A stretch of DNA of 64,000 nt from Croceibacterium salegens (GCF_009827435.1 NZ_WTYM01000023.1:1-64000), one strand, 5' to 3'. Shown: positions 18,642 through 29,061, counted from the first letter of the stretch. A program made the numbers and translations. The notes: generated by a model not told the origin, from the letters alone.

Positions 18642-19452
18642 CCTCCAGCTTCGCATCCAGCGCTACGGCTGGGACAAGGCGGCCGACTGCTACGAAGACG
18701 GCTGGCGCGACAGCCTCGCGCTCGCACAGCGCAAGCTGCTCGAACGGGCTGGGCCCCAGCCGGCCGAGCGCGTCCTCGACATTGCCTGCGGCACGGGCCT
18801 CGTCACCTTTCCGCTCGCCGAAGCCGTTGGGCCGGATGGCAATGTCATCGCGAGCGACCTGTCGCAGCGCATGGTAGATATTCTCGCCGGCGAAGCCTCG
18901 GCCCGCGGCTATTGCTGGGTCGAGTCGGTCAGGGCAGGGGCCGATGCGCACCGGATGGTTCCAGATGGCTCGATCGACCTCGTGACTTGCGCGCTCGGCT
19001 TGATGTATTTCCCCGATACCCGCGCCGTCATGCAGGAGGTCCTGCGGGTGCTGCGCCCCGGCGGACGTGCGGTGTTTGCGGTCTGGGGCGACCGGCGCAA
19101 CTGCGGATGGGCGGACATCTTCCCGATTGTCGACGCCCGGGTGAAATCCGAGGTCTGCCCGCTGTTCTTCCGCCTCGGCACCAGTGGCGCGCTGGCGCGT
19201 GAAATGGGTTGGGCCGGCTTCGAACTGGAATCGGAAGACTGCCTCTCGACTCACCTGCCCTACGACAGTGCCGAGCGTGCACTCGAAGCGGCCTTTGCGG
19301 GCGGGCCCGTTGCGCTCGCCTACAACCGCTTCGACGAGCAGATGCGCGAGGAGGCTCATGCCGAATACCTCGCCTCAATCGCTCCGTTCCTCGGCGACGA
19401 CGGATACCGAATTCCCGGCGAATTTGTTGTCTGCAGCGGCCGCAAGTCGTGA
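18631..19452 (+). CDS. Class I SAM-dependent methyltransferase
   Basis: 273 residues. SAM-binding motif I is VLDIACGTGLVTFPLAEAVG (about 51-70), motif II-like acidic ASDLSQRMVD, then IDLVTCALGLMYFPD and the post-motif LRPGGRAVFAVWG. This resembles UbiE/Methyltransf_11 enzymes acting on small molecules. The ATG has GGAGG 5 bases upstream inside the end of the second osmC gene, so the two are co-translated. It is the last gene of the operon; 118 bases separate it from bioB. The substrate is unknown. Confidence 0.88.
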   Translation: MDANLQLRIQRYGWDKAADCYEDGWRDSLALAQRKLLERAGPQPAERVLDIACGTGLVTFPLAEAVGPDGNVIASDLSQRMVDILAGEASARGYCWVESVRAGADAHRMVPDGSIDLVTCALGLMYFPDTRAVMQEVLRVLRPGGRAVFAVWGDRRNCGWADIFPIVDARVKSEVCPLFFRLGTSGALAREMGWAGFELESEDCLSTHLPYDSAERALEAAFAGGPVALAYNRFDEQMREEAHAEYLASIAPFLGDDGYRIPGEFVVCSGRKS

Positions 19453-19570
19453 AGGGGGTGGTTGACCGGTCACGCAATCTAACTAGAGCCGAATGTGGTA
19501 CCGAGAAGCAGTCAGAGAACATTTGCAAGCGGGCGGCCACCTCCGACATAGTGGCGGCCTGAGGAGAGGT

Positions 19571-20590
19571 ATGCCGTTGACGCGTGACGACTGGACTCGC
19601 GAGGAAATCGCCGCCCTGTTCGACCTGCCGTTCACCGAACTGGTGTTTCGCGCGGCCGAGGTCCACCGCGCGCACCACCCGGCTGACGAGGTGCAGCTGT
19701 GCACCCTGCTGTCGATCAAGACCGGCGGTTGCCCCGAGGATTGCGGCTATTGCTCGCAGAGCGCCCATGCCGACAGCGAGGTCGAGGCAACCAAGTTGAT
19801 GGACGTGCGCGCGGTGCTGCAGCGCGCGGCGCAGGCGAAGGATGCCGGAAGCCAGCGTTTCTGCATGGGCGCAGCCTGGCGCAACCCCAAGGATCGCGAT
19901 ATGCCAAAGATCGTCGAGATCGTGAAGGGCGTGCGCGCCATGGGTATGGAGACCTGCATGACGCTTGGCATGCTGACTCCGGCGCAGGCCGAACTGCTCG
20001 CCGAGGCGGGGCTCGACTACTATAACCACAATGTCGACACTGGCCCCGAGTACTACGAGCGGGTCATCTCGACGCGGACCTACGAAGACCGACTAACGAC
20101 GCTCGATAACGTCCGGCAAGCGGGTATCAACGTGTGTTCGGGCGGGATCGTGGGGATGGGCGAGACGCGCGAGGACCGGGTCGGCTTCATCCACACGCTG
20201 GCGACGCTGGAGCGGCACCCGGAAAGCGTGCCGGTCAACGCGCTGGTCCCGGTCAAGGGCACTCCGCTCGGCGACATGCTGGCCGATACGCCGCTGGCCA
20301 AGATCGACGACATCGAGTTCGTCCGCACGGTGGCGGTAGCGCGGATCACAATGCCGCTCTCGATGGTCCGCCTCTCGGCCGGACGCGAGAGTATGTCCGA
20401 CGCGACGCAGGCGCTGTGCTTCATGGCCGGGGCGAACTCGATCTTCACCGGCGACAAGCTGCTGACCGCACCCAACGCCGGAGATGACGAGGACGCCGCG
20501 CTGTTTTCGCGGCTCGGCCTGAAGCCGCTCACCGGCGAGGAGCCGATGCGGCAGGGCGCGTGCCGGAAGGACCGCGTTCCCGCGGAGTAG
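19571..20590 (+). CDS. bioB: Biotin synthase
   Basis: Radical-SAM enzyme that inserts sulfur into dethiobiotin. 339 residues. The radical-SAM cluster cysteines are C54, C58 and C61 in [10 protein letters not shown]. Further family motifs are [26 protein letters not shown] and [14 protein letters not shown]. The start at 19571 directly follows GAGGAGAGG. First gene of a bioBFDA operon; no BioR-type palindrome was seen in front of it. Confidence 0.97.
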   Translation: MPLTRDDWTREEIAALFDLPFTELVFRAAEVHRAHHPADEVQLCTLLSIKTGGCPEDCGYCSQSAHADSEVEATKLMDVRAVLQRAAQAKDAGSQRFCMGAAWRNPKDRDMPKIVEIVKGVRAMGMETCMTLGMLTPAQAELLAEAGLDYYNHNVDTGPEYYERVISTRTYEDRLTTLDNVRQAGINVCSGGIVGMGETREDRVGFIHTLATLERHPESVPVNALVPVKGTPLGDMLADTPLAKIDDIEFVRTVAVARITMPLSMVRLSAGRESMSDATQALCFMAGANSIFTGDKLLTAPNAGDDEDAALFSRLGLKPLTGEEPMRQGACRKDRVPAE

Positions 20591-20597
20591 GGACGCA

Positions 20598-21752
20598 ATG
20601 CTCGATCGAATTGCCGCCGCCCTCGCCGAACGCAAGCGCAAGGGGCTGCTGCGCACGCTTCGTCCGCTGGCGCCGGGAAAACCGGGCCATGTCGTGCGCG
20701 AAGGGCGCGAGCTGATCGACCTTTCGAGCAACGACTACCTCGGGCTGACGCGGAATCAGGTGCTGATGAAGCGCTGCATTCAATGGACTGAACATCTCGG
20801 AACAGGTTCGCGCGCGTCGCGGCTGGTCACCGGGACGCTCGAACAGCACGCGGCGGTCGAAGCGAAGCTGGCGGCCTTCAAGGGCAGCGAGGCGGCGCTG
20901 CTGTTCGCTTCCGGCTGGCAGGCCAACGCCTCGATCTTCAAGGCTCTGGTCAAACTGGCCCCCGGCACGACGATTTTCGCCGACGAAGTGGTCCACGCGA
21001 GCATGCACCTCGGCATAGCCGCAGCGGGCAAGCGGCAGGTCCGCTTCCCTCACAACGACCTCGACGAACTCGACCGCCTGCTGGCCGAGCAGGGCCCTCT
21101 GGCCGAAGAGCGCATCATCGTCACCGAGAGCGTTTTCAGCATGGACGGCGACCGCTGCGACCTCGTTCGCCTGACCGAGATTGCGCGCCACCACGATGCC
21201 TTCCTCATCGTCGACGAGGCCCATGCCACCGGCGTGCTTGGTCCGCGCGGGGCGGGGCTTTCGGCTGAGGCAGGGGTCGATGTCGACCTGGTCATCGGCA
21301 CTTTCAGCAAGGCCTTGGGATCGTTCGGGGCCTATGTCGCCGGGTCGCAATTGCTGTGCGACTACCTCGTCAACGCGTGCAGCGGTTTAATCTATTCTAC
21401 CGCGCTTCCGCCCCCCGTTCTGGGGGCGATAGACGCTGCGCTCGACCTCGTTCCCGGCATGGATGCCGAGCGGGCGCACCTTGCCGCCCTGGCCGACCGG
21501 CTGCGGAAGGGCCTGCAGCGGCAAGGTTTCGACACCGCCGATTCCGACACGCAGATCGTCCCCCTGCTGGTCGGCGGCGAGGACGAGACGCTGGCGCTGG
21601 CGAGGCGGCTGGAGGAGCAGGGCGTCCTCGGCGTCGCCATCCGCCCGCCGACCGTGCCGCCGGGCACCGCGCGCATCCGCTTCGCCCTGTCGTGCGTCCA
21701 CCACGAGGACGATATCGACTGCCTGCTCGAAGCGCTGGGGGAAACGGTTTGA
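20598..21752 (+). CDS. bioF: 8-amino-7-oxononanoate synthase
   Basis: PLP enzyme joining pimeloyl-ACP (or -CoA) and alanine in biotin synthesis. 384 residues. The PLP lysine is Lys238 in [11 protein letters not shown], the Asp that holds the pyridine nitrogen is in [12 protein letters not shown], and SNDYLGL and HASMHLG are also family-typical. It starts 7 bases after bioB and overlaps bioD by 4 bases. Confidence 0.95.
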   Translation: MLDRIAAALAERKRKGLLRTLRPLAPGKPGHVVREGRELIDLSSNDYLGLTRNQVLMKRCIQWTEHLGTGSRASRLVTGTLEQHAAVEAKLAAFKGSEAALLFASGWQANASIFKALVKLAPGTTIFADEVVHASMHLGIAAAGKRQVRFPHNDLDELDRLLAEQGPLAEERIIVTESVFSMDGDRCDLVRLTEIARHHDAFLIVDEAHATGVLGPRGAGLSAEAGVDVDLVIGTFSKALGSFGAYVAGSQLLCDYLVNACSGLIYSTALPPPVLGAIDAALDLVPGMDAERAHLAALADRLRKGLQRQGFDTADSDTQIVPLLVGGEDETLALARRLEEQGVLGVAIRPPTVPPGTARIRFALSCVHHEDDIDCLLEALGETV

Positions 21753-22363
21753 GCTACATCGTCAGCGGCACCGATACCGATGTCGGGAAGACGGTCTTCG
21801 CCGCCGGTCTCGCGGCGGCCATGGGGGCGGATTACTGGAAGCCCGCGCAGGCCGGACTCGATGGTGCGACCGACAGCGGCGAAGTGGCGCGACTGGCTCC
21901 CGGTGTGCACATCCACCCCGAGGCCTATCGGCTGGCAACCCCATGCTCGCCGCACGAGGCTGCGCGGATCGACGGGGTCGAGATCGAGCTGGCCAGGCTG
22001 GCTTTGCCGACGACCAACCGCCCGCTGGTGGTCGAGGGGGCAGGGGGCGTCCTCGTTCCCTACCGCTTGGACCTGCTCGCGGCGGACATCTTCGCCCACT
22101 GGGGCCTGCCGGTGGTGCTGGTCGCCCGCACCGCGCTCGGCACCATCAACCACAGCCTGCTGTCGATCGAGGCCCTGCGTGCCCGCGATGTGCCGGTAGC
22201 GGGCGTTGCCTTCATCGGCGAGGCCGAGCCGGCGGCCGAACGCGCCATCATCGAAATCGGCAGGGTGCCTCATCTCGGCCGCCTTCCGCACCTCGATCCG
22301 CTGACCGCAGAGACGCTAGCCGAGGCCTTCGCCACAGGGATCCGCACGGACCTGCTGGCATGA
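21749..22363 (+). CDS. bioD: ATP-dependent dethiobiotin synthetase
   Basis: Forms the ureido ring of dethiobiotin from 7,8-diaminopelargonic acid, CO2 and ATP. 204 residues, beginning [20 protein letters not shown] after the start, with the P-loop GTDTDVGKT at residues 6-14 and [12 protein letters not shown] in the middle. No ATG fits; the start is the TTG at 21749, which overlaps the bioF stop (TTGA), with GGGGGAAA before it. It overlaps bioA by 4 bases. Confidence 0.93.
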   Translation: MSYIVSGTDTDVGKTVFAAGLAAAMGADYWKPAQAGLDGATDSGEVARLAPGVHIHPEAYRLATPCSPHEAARIDGVEIELARLALPTTNRPLVVEGAGGVLVPYRLDLLAADIFAHWGLPVVLVARTALGTINHSLLSIEALRARDVPVAGVAFIGEAEPAAERAIIEIGRVPHLGRLPHLDPLTAETLAEAFATGIRTDLLA

Positions 22364-23625
22364 GCGGCACCTCGCCGGTCTGGCACCCGTTCACCCAGCA
22401 CGGCCTCGGCGAGCCTATTCCGCTGGTCGAGCGCGCCGAGGGTGCAGCGCTCTACACCGCCGACGGACGGCGGGTGATCGACGCCATTTCGAGCTGGTGG
22501 GTCACCACCCACGGCCACAACCACCCGCGTATCGTCGCGGCCATCGCCGAGCAGGCGCAGAAACTCGACCAGCTGATCTTCGCCGGCTGGACCCACGAAC
22601 CCGCCGAGACGCTCGCGCGCGGGCTGGTCGAGATCATGCCCGACGGGCTCGACTATGTGTTCTTCTCCGATTCCGGCTCCACCAGCGTCGAGGTCGCGCT
22701 GAAGATGGCCCTCGGCTTCTGGAGCAATCGTGGTGAGCCGCGCCACCGCATCCTCGTCATGCAGCACAGCTACCACGGCGACACCATCGGCGGCATGTCG
22801 GTGGGCGAACGCGGGGTCTACAACCAGGCCTACAGCCCGCTGCTGTTCGACGTCGGCACGATTCCCTTCCCACACGCCGGACAGGAGCAGGCGACGTATG
22901 ACGCGCTGGACGCAGCCTGTGCCAGCACCGACGTCGCCGCCTTCATCGTCGAGCCCCTGCTGCTCGGGGCCGGCGGCATGCTGATGTACTCCCCAGCGGT
23001 ACTGGCCGAAATGCGCGCCATCTGCGCACGCCACGGCGTGCTGTTCATCGCCGACGAGGTAATGACCGGCTGGGGTCGCACGGGCACATTGACGGCCTGC
23101 GAGCAGGCGGGCGTGGTCCCTGACATCATGTGCCTCGCGAAGGGGCTGACCGGGGGCAGCATGCCACTGGCGGTCACGCTGGCGAACGCGCCGATCTTCG
23201 AGGCGCACATGTCACAGGACCGCGCGCGGATGTTCTTCCACTCCTCCAGCTACACCGCCAACCCGATCGCCTGCGCCGCCGCGAACGCAAACCTCGCGAT
23301 CTGGCGCGAGGAGCCGGTATTCGAACGGATCGCCAGCCTGGCGGCGCGCGAGGCCGAGGGTTTCGCCCGGATCGCCGGCCGACACCCCGTCGCGAACCTG
23401 CGCCAGTGCGGCACCGTCGCCGCGTTCGATATCGAGGTGACCGACGCCGGATATCTCTCGCATCTCGGGCCGCAGCTGCTCGCCAGTTTCCGCGAGCAGG
23501 ACGTGCTGCTGCGCCCGCTCGGCAATACGATCTACGTCATGCCGCCCTACTGCATTTCCGATGCGGACCTGGAAACGGTCTTCGCCGCAATCGACCGTGC
23601 ACTGACGAAGGTGATCCGCACCTGA
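22360..23625 (+). CDS. bioA: Adenosylmethionine-8-amino-7-oxononanoate aminotransferase
   Basis: Class III PLP aminotransferase that uses SAM as amino donor in biotin synthesis. 421 residues. It starts [14 protein letters not shown], a BioA hallmark, and has [54 protein letters not shown], the PLP lysine in CLAKGLTGG, and [15 protein letters not shown]. It overlaps bioD by ATGA and ends the biotin operon. bioC, bioH and bioZ are not present here. Confidence 0.96.
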   Translation: MSGTSPVWHPFTQHGLGEPIPLVERAEGAALYTADGRRVIDAISSWWVTTHGHNHPRIVAAIAEQAQKLDQLIFAGWTHEPAETLARGLVEIMPDGLDYVFFSDSGSTSVEVALKMALGFWSNRGEPRHRILVMQHSYHGDTIGGMSVGERGVYNQAYSPLLFDVGTIPFPHAGQEQATYDALDAACASTDVAAFIVEPLLLGAGGMLMYSPAVLAEMRAICARHGVLFIADEVMTGWGRTGTLTACEQAGVVPDIMCLAKGLTGGSMPLAVTLANAPIFEAHMSQDRARMFFHSSSYTANPIACAAANANLAIWREEPVFERIASLAAREAEGFARIAGRHPVANLRQCGTVAAFDIEVTDAGYLSHLGPQLLASFREQDVLLRPLGNTIYVMPPYCISDADLETVFAAIDRALTKVIRT

Positions 23626-23693
23626 GCTTGGTAGTGGACCGCCGCACCGGAAATGCGATAGGCGCGCGATCATCCACACCACGGAGTACGTGA

Positions 23694-24305
23694 ATGGCCG
23701 ACATCGCCGAGATCATGCAGCTTGCCCCGGTCATCCCGGTCATCGTGATCGACGACGTCGACCACGCCGTGCCGCTTGCCGAAGCGCTGGTGGCAGGCGG
23801 GTTGCCCGTGCTCGAAGTGACCTTGCGGACCCCTGCGGCGCTAGCTTCCATCGCGGCCATGAAGTCGGTGCCCGGTGCCGTGGTCGGGGCCGGGACCGTG
23901 CTCAACCCCACGCACTTCGAAGCGGCGCTGGCTGCGGGCAGCGAGTTCATCGTCTCCCCCGGCTTGACCGAGCCGCTTGCCAAGGCGGCCATCACCTGGG
24001 GAACGGCGTTCCTGCCCGGCACAGCGAACGCAGGCGACATCATGCGCGGGCTCGACATGGGTCTGACGCATTTCAAGTTCTTTCCGGCGACTGCGGCGGG
24101 CGGGCTACCGGCGCTGAAGTCGCTCGCATCGGTGTTCGGCGACGTGCGCTTCTGCCCGACCGGCGGGATCACCGAAGAGACCGCAACCGAGTGGCTGGCG
24201 CTCACGCAAGTGCTGTGCGTCGGCGGAAGCTGGATCGCCCCGCGCGGCCCGGTCGACCGGGAGGCGGTTGAGGCGGCAGCCAAGCGGGCTGCGGCGCTGG
24301 GCTAG
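23694..24305 (+). CDS. eda: KDPG/KHG aldolase
   Basis: Bifunctional 2-keto-3-deoxy-6-phosphogluconate / 4-hydroxy-2-oxoglutarate aldolase of the Entner-Doudoroff route. 203 residues. Glu41 is in VLEVTLRTPAAL, the Schiff-base Lys128 in THFKFFPA, and GAGTVL, VSPGLTEPL and CPTGGITEET are typical. edd is not adjacent. Its stop and that of maiA on the other strand share the palindrome CTAG, a 4-base convergent overlap. Confidence 0.94.
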   Translation: MADIAEIMQLAPVIPVIVIDDVDHAVPLAEALVAGGLPVLEVTLRTPAALASIAAMKSVPGAVVGAGTVLNPTHFEAALAAGSEFIVSPGLTEPLAKAAITWGTAFLPGTANAGDIMRGLDMGLTHFKFFPATAAGGLPALKSLASVFGDVRFCPTGGITEETATEWLALTQVLCVGGSWIAPRGPVDREAVEAAAKRAAALG

Positions 24306-24943
24306 TCCGCGTCCGGCTGGTTGTCGGGATGCGCCGCGGCGACCGGCGGTTCGCCCCGCGCATTCTCCACAGCCTGCATCAGCCTCGGCCAGCGTGTGCA
24401 ATCGACGTTGAAGCGCTCGGCCGAATAGACTTGCGGCACGAGGTGGCAATCGACCGCGGTCAGCGTGTCGCCATAGGCAAACCGCCCGCCGTGCTGCCCG
24501 ATCGTCGCTTCCAGCGCATCGAATCCGGCCGCGATCCACGTGCCGGCCCAGGCGTCGACACCTTGCTGATCTACTTCAAGTTCGCGGCGTAGATACTTAA
24601 GAATTCGTAAATTATTGAGCGGATGAATGTCGCAGGCGACAGTCATCGCCATGGCCCGGACCTTGGCGCGCTCCGCCCCGCCTGTGGGGAACAGCGCGGG
24701 TTCGGGATAGCGCTCGTCGAGCCATTCGATGATCGCCGAGGACTGGGTCAGGATGCCGTCGTCGCACTCCAGCGCCGGAACGAGGCCTTGCGGATTGAGT
24801 GCAAGATAGCTCGCCGATTTCTGCTCGCCCTCGCGCAGGTCGACCGGTTCCTGCCGATAGGCGAGGCCCTTGATATTGAGTGCGATGCGCGTGCGGTAGC
24901 TGGTGCCCGAGCGCCAGTAGCCGTGCAGGACCAGCTCGCTCAT
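24302..24943 (-). CDS. maiA: Maleylacetoacetate isomerase (zeta-class GST)
   Basis: Glutathione-dependent isomerase that converts maleylacetoacetate to fumarylacetoacetate in tyrosine breakdown. 213 residues. The N-terminal thioredoxin-like domain has GYWRSGTSYRTRIALNIKGL, NPQGLVPALE and LTQSSAIIEWLDERYP; the C-terminal domain has CDIHPLNNLR, typical of zeta GSTs. It overlaps fahA by ATGA and is the last gene of hmgA-fahA-maiA. Confidence 0.93.
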   Translation of the reverse strand: MSELVLHGYWRSGTSYRTRIALNIKGLAYRQEPVDLREGEQKSASYLALNPQGLVPALECDDGILTQSSAIIEWLDERYPEPALFPTGGAERAKVRAMAMTVACDIHPLNNLRILKYLRRELEVDQQGVDAWAGTWIAAGFDALEATIGQHGGRFAYGDTLTAVDCHLVPQVYSAERFNVDCTRWPRLMQAVENARGEPPVAAAHPDNQPDAD

Positions 24944-26232
24944 CCCACGATCCGCCCGCGGCATTCGCCGAAACCGATTGTGCGGCGGCCTTCACGCACG
25001 GCGTGTGCGCGCATGACGATTTCGTCGCCGTCCTGGAGGAAGGTGCGGGTTTCGCCGCCCGGCAGTTCGATGGCTTTCTTCCCGCCTTCCGACAGTTCGA
25101 GCAGGCTGCCGAAAGTGTCGGGCGTCTCGTTCGACAGCGTGCCGGTGCCGAGCAGGTCGCCCGGCTGCAAGTTGCAGCCGTTCACCGTGTGGTGTGCGAT
25201 CAGTTGCGCCGCGGTCCAGTACATCGCGCTCATCGGGCCCTTCGAGAGGCGATGCGGTTCAATACCCGCGGCACGCATCTTGGCGGTGCTGAGCAGCACT
25301 TCCATTTCGATGGCATAGGCGCCGTGGTCCTGGTCGGCTGCATCGGAAAGGTAGGGCAGCGGCGCCGGGTCGCCCTCGGGGCGGGCGGGCTGTGCGATGC
25401 GGAATGGGGCCAGCGCGGCGCTCGTCACCACCCATGGCGAGATCGTCGAATTGAAATTCTTGGCCAGGAACGGCCCGAGCGGCTGGTATTCCCACGCCTG
25501 CAGGTCGCGCGCCGACCAGTCGTTGAGGATCGAAAGCCCGGCAATGTGGTCGCCCGCTTCGCCGATAGGGATTGGCTGGCCCATCGCGTTCGATCCGCTG
25601 GTCCAGACTGCCATTTCCATCTCGTAGTCGAGCCGTTTCGAGGGGCCGAACAGCGGTGCGTCGCCGTCTGGGTTCTTCTGCTGGCCCTGCGGTCGGATCA
25701 CGTCGCAGCCACTCGGCACGATCGAGCTGGCGCGGCCGTGGTAACCGATCGGCACCCACTTGTAATTGGGCAGTAAGGGGTTGTCCGGCCGGAACTGTTT
25801 GCCAACGTTTTCAGCGTGATGGATGCCAGTGTAGAAATCGGTGTAGTCGCCGATGGCGAATGGCAGATGCAGTGTGCAATCGGTCATTCTGTGCAGGAAT
25901 CGGCTAACCTCAGCCTTACTTGAGATATCGGTGAAAAGGCCAAAAAGACTTGTTCGAAGCGCGTCGGCGGCGAAATTGCCTCTCGAAAACAGGGCATTGA
26001 GCGTGGCGCCCGACGCGAGGGTCGCAGCTTCGGCGGCAGGGCCGCTCAGGAGGGGGGCAACGGCGCCCAGATCGCACACGAAATCGCCGATTGCCACGCC
26101 GCCGCGCCTTGTGCCGTCCCCTGTCGAGAAGATCCCGAGCGGCAGGTTCTGCACCGGGAATTCCGAATGGTCGTCGGCGCCGTCCACCCAGCTCGAGGCG
26201 GTGGGATCGTGGGTTTCGTCGAGTGCAGTCAT
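24940..26232 (-). CDS. fahA: Fumarylacetoacetase
   Basis: Splits fumarylacetoacetate into fumarate and acetoacetate, the last step of tyrosine/homogentisate degradation. 430 residues, the usual length for the full two-domain enzyme. Seen: FPVQNLPLGIFS in the N-terminal domain, DYTDFYTGIHHAENVG with the metal-site Asp and catalytic His, PIGYHGRASSIVPSG, EMEMAVW, and LNDWSARDLQAWEYQPLGPF. Its ATG follows directly on the hmgA stop codon. Confidence 0.97.
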   Translation of the reverse strand: MTALDETHDPTASSWVDGADDHSEFPVQNLPLGIFSTGDGTRRGGVAIGDFVCDLGAVAPLLSGPAAEAATLASGATLNALFSRGNFAADALRTSLFGLFTDISSKAEVSRFLHRMTDCTLHLPFAIGDYTDFYTGIHHAENVGKQFRPDNPLLPNYKWVPIGYHGRASSIVPSGCDVIRPQGQQKNPDGDAPLFGPSKRLDYEMEMAVWTSGSNAMGQPIPIGEAGDHIAGLSILNDWSARDLQAWEYQPLGPFLAKNFNSTISPWVVTSAALAPFRIAQPARPEGDPAPLPYLSDAADQDHGAYAIEMEVLLSTAKMRAAGIEPHRLSKGPMSAMYWTAAQLIAHHTVNGCNLQPGDLLGTGTLSNETPDTFGSLLELSEGGKKAIELPGGETRTFLQDGDEIVMRAHAVREGRRTIGFGECRGRIVG

Positions 26233-27516
26233 CTAGGGAAGCTTCGCCTTTTCGAATCCGTGCCAGCTGTGATCGTAATCCGCCTGCAGGCCGGGAAGTT
26301 CCATCGCCGCGGCGGTCGGGCGGATGACCCAGCGGCTTTCGAACATGAAGGCCAGCGTGTCGTCGAGCTTCACTGGCTTGAGGTCGGCTTCCATCGCCTT
26401 GCGGACAGAGGTCGCGTCGGGGCCGTGCCCGTTCATCTGGTTGTGCAGGCTCGCGCCGCCGGGCTCGAATCCGCCCCCTTCCTTGGCATCGTAGACGCCG
26501 TGGATCAGACCCATGAACTCGCTCATTGTGTTGCGGTGAAACCACGGCGGGCGGAAGGTGTCTTCGGCGACCATCCAGCGCGGCGGAAAGATCACGAAGT
26601 CGCAGTTGGCGGTTCCGTGGATCTCGCCGGGGGAGGTCAGGACGGTGAAGATCGACGGGTCGGGGTGGTCGAAGCTGACTGTGCCGATGGTGTTGAAGCG
26701 GGCGAGGTCGTAGCGCATCGGGACCGAGTTGCCGTGCCAGGCGACGACGTCGAACGGCGAGTGATCGATGGTCGTGCGCCAGAGGTGGCCCTGAAACTTC
26801 TGCACCACCTCGAACTCGCCTTCGACGTCCTCGAACCACGCTACCGGCGCTTCGAAGTCGCGCGGGTTGGCGAGGCCGTTCGAACCGATCGGGCCGAGGT
26901 CGGGCAGCTGGAACGGCGCGCCGTAGTTCTCGCAGACATAGCCGCGGCTCGGCCCGTCGAGCGCGACGGCGAAGCGCAGGCCGCGCGGGATCAGCGCGAT
27001 GTGGCCTGGCGGCACGTCCATCCGGCCGAGCTCGGTGGTGATGTGCAGCGTGCCCTGCTGCGGCACGATCAGCAGCTCGCCGTCGCTGTCCTGCACCACG
27101 CGCCGCTCCATCGAGCGGCCGGCGGCGTAAAGGTGGATGCCTATGCCCGCTCCCGTGCCGACGTCGCCGTTACCGCCGTAGGTCACCAGTCCTTCGAGCC
27201 AGTCGGCGTTCTCGTCGAGCGGCAGCGGATCCCAGCGCAGCCGGTTGGGGCTGACCGGGCCCTGCGTGAACGGGGCGGTGGCGAGGCGGGCGAAGCCTTC
27301 CAACGGCTCGAACGGCGCGTGCTCGGCCATCGGGCGCATGCGGTAGAGCCAGGTGCGGCGGTTCTGCGCACGGGGCGCGGTGAAGGCGGTGGTCGAAAAT
27401 TGCTCGGCATAGAGTCCGAAGGCAGGGCGTTGCGGGCTGTTGCGCCCGACGGGCAGCGCGCCTCCGACGGCCTCGCTGGCAAAGTGATTGCCGAATCCGG
27501 TGATATAGTTTTGCAT
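26233..27516 (-). CDS. hmgA: Homogentisate 1,2-dioxygenase
   Basis: Fe(II) ring-cleaving dioxygenase giving maleylacetoacetate. 427 residues. It starts [16 protein letters not shown] and has [15 protein letters not shown]-like [17 protein letters not shown] and the iron-site region [19 protein letters not shown] with its conserved His and Glu. First gene of hmgA-fahA-maiA. hpd and a dedicated regulator are not next to it; the divergent neighbour is an XdhC-family gene. Confidence 0.96.
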   Translation of the reverse strand: MQNYITGFGNHFASEAVGGALPVGRNSPQRPAFGLYAEQFSTTAFTAPRAQNRRTWLYRMRPMAEHAPFEPLEGFARLATAPFTQGPVSPNRLRWDPLPLDENADWLEGLVTYGGNGDVGTGAGIGIHLYAAGRSMERRVVQDSDGELLIVPQQGTLHITTELGRMDVPPGHIALIPRGLRFAVALDGPSRGYVCENYGAPFQLPDLGPIGSNGLANPRDFEAPVAWFEDVEGEFEVVQKFQGHLWRTTIDHSPFDVVAWHGNSVPMRYDLARFNTIGTVSFDHPDPSIFTVLTSPGEIHGTANCDFVIFPPRWMVAEDTFRPPWFHRNTMSEFMGLIHGVYDAKEGGGFEPGGASLHNQMNGHGPDATSVRKAMEADLKPVKLDDTLAFMFESRWVIRPTAAAMELPGLQADYDHSWHGFEKAKLP

Positions 27517-27631
27517 GAAACTATCTCCTGGCGCGGCGAATATGCCTGACCTCCTGACAAATCAACCATTCTCCCGCCGAACGGCCTCCAGCGAATTGCC
27601 ATTTGCCGGGCGTCACGGCAAACCCGCGGCG

Positions 27632-28495
27632 ATGGCCCCTCCTTCTGTTCCCCACGATCATGCCGCGCTGGTCCATGCCGCAAGCAGCGATGCGGTGCTC
27701 TGCACCATTGTCGGCATCGACGGCAGCTTCTCGCGCCGGGTCGGCACGCAACTCGCAGTCGATCCCGACAAGACTCGTGTCGGGGACATGGCCGACAAGT
27801 GCCTCGACGACGAGCTGGCCAGCCACGCCGTCGCCGCGCTCGCAGAGGGAAAGCCGCGACTGCTGCGTTATGGCAAGGGCTCGCCGATTGTCGACTTCCG
27901 CCTGCCATGCGGGTCGGGGCTCGACATCTGGATCGACCCCGCGCCCGACCGTGCGGCGCTGCGGGACTGCGTGGCCACTCTCGAAACGCGAGAGAAGGCG
28001 TCGCTGGCCCTGCCACTCCCTGTCGATGCTCCCGACCACCTTCTGCGCGAGCGGCACTATATCCCGGCCCCTCGGCTCGTCCTGCTCGGTGCGGGCGGCG
28101 AGTGCGCATCGCTGGTCAACCTTTGCGAAACGCAGGGCATCGCCGTTGAATGGCGGGAGGCGGGGCAGGGTCTCGATCTCGGCCGCGCACCCGAGGGCGT
28201 CGCGGTCGACTGGTGGACCGCGATACTGTTGCTGTTCCACGACCACGAGTGGGAGCACGCGCTGCTGCAATGGGCGCTCGGCACTCCAGCCTTCCTGATC
28301 GGCGCGCAAGGCGGCGCCCCGGCGCGTGAGGAGCGGATGGCGCGGCTGCGGGCGGCCGGGCGCATCGAGTACGAACTGGCGCGTATTCACAGCCCCGTCG
28401 GCCTGATTCCGCGCGCCCGCGATCCGCAGGTCCTGGCCCTCTCGGTGCTGTCCGAACTGGTCGGCACTTACGAAATGCTCCACCCGCACGCATGA
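27632..28495 (+). CDS. XdhC-family molybdenum hydroxylase maturation protein
   Basis: XdhC-like protein that binds molybdenum cofactor and promotes its sulfuration before insertion into xanthine-dehydrogenase-type enzymes. From the ATG at 27632 it has 287 residues: N-terminal domain with TIVGIDGSFSRRVGTQLAV and a C-terminal Rossmann-like domain with RLVLLGAGGECASLV. Earlier in-frame ATGs at 27515 and 27542 would add a poorly conserved leader. It overlaps the MocA-like gene by ATGA and faces the hydroxylase subunits it probably serves. Confidence 0.85.
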   Translation: MAPPSVPHDHAALVHAASSDAVLCTIVGIDGSFSRRVGTQLAVDPDKTRVGDMADKCLDDELASHAVAALAEGKPRLLRYGKGSPIVDFRLPCGSGLDIWIDPAPDRAALRDCVATLETREKASLALPLPVDAPDHLLRERHYIPAPRLVLLGAGGECASLVNLCETQGIAVEWREAGQGLDLGRAPEGVAVDWWTAILLLFHDHEWEHALLQWALGTPAFLIGAQGGAPAREERMARLRAAGRIEYELARIHSPVGLIPRARDPQVLALSVLSELVGTYEMLHPHA

Positions 28496-29061
28496 GCGGC
28501 AGGCTCGCCATCGCCGTGTTGGCCGCCGGTAGCGCACGGCGTTTCGGTGGCGGTAAGCTCGACGCGGAGTGCGAGGGCAAGCCGCTTGGTGCGTGGGCAC
28601 TCGAATCTGCTCGAGGGTTGAACGCTCAACTGGCTGTCGTGGTCGGGCCGGAAATGCCCGCGTTTGCGCGCGATGAAGCGCTTGTCGTCGCGTTGAACGC
28701 GGACGATGGTATTGGTGTTTCGGCTGCCGCTGCGGCTCAATGGGCGATCGAACTGGAAGCCGACGCGCTGCTCATCATGCTCGCCGACATGCCGCTGATC
28801 TCGCTATCGACATTGAACCGGCTGTGTGAGGGGCCGCTGCCATCCGCCGTCAGTTGGTCCGGCGACAAGCCCGGCGCGCCCGCGTGCTTTCCGCGAGAAA
28901 TGTTTGCCGAGCTCGCACAACTCAAAGGAGATACCGGCGCCGCGTCACAAATGCGCGGACGCAACGACGTGCGCTTCGTGGACGTACCGGAAGACGAACT
29001 GCGCGACGTCGACCGGCCCGAGGACCTGGCCGACGTCGCTGCGATCCTGCGAGGGCGTTAG
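28492..29061 (+). CDS. MocA-like molybdenum cofactor nucleotidyltransferase
   Basis: 189-residue MobA/MocA-type nucleotidyltransferase, likely making the cytosine (or guanine) dinucleotide form of molybdopterin. Seen: the signature AVLAAGSARRFGGGKL at about 8-23, LADMPLISLSTL around the metal Asp, SGDKPGAPACFPREMF and the C-terminal DVDRPEDL. Context with XdhC and a xanthine-oxidase-family enzyme favours the cytidylyltransferase MocA. It overlaps the end of the convergent large-subunit gene by 4 bases. Confidence 0.85.
   Translation: MSGRLAIAVLAAGSARRFGGGKLDAECEGKPLGAWALESARGLNAQLAVVVGPEMPAFARDEALVVALNADDGIGVSAAAAAQWAIELEADALLIMLADMPLISLSTLNRLCEGPLPSAVSWSGDKPGAPACFPREMFAELAQLKGDTGAASQMRGRNDVRFVDVPEDELRDVDRPEDLADVAAILRGR

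Noticed and set aside
18631-19452. Methyltransferase as BioC of the biotin pathway
   Set aside because: It is translationally coupled to the second osmC gene, its motifs are UbiE-like, and a 118-base gap separates it from bioB.
19453-19570. BioR-type operator before bioB
   Set aside because: No TTATMKATAA-like palindrome is present in the gap.
27515-27631. Longer XdhC protein starting at 27515 or 27542
   Set aside because: The extra leader has no family similarity and would overlap the hmgA start and promoter; the ATG at 27632 fits better, though without a strong ribosome site.
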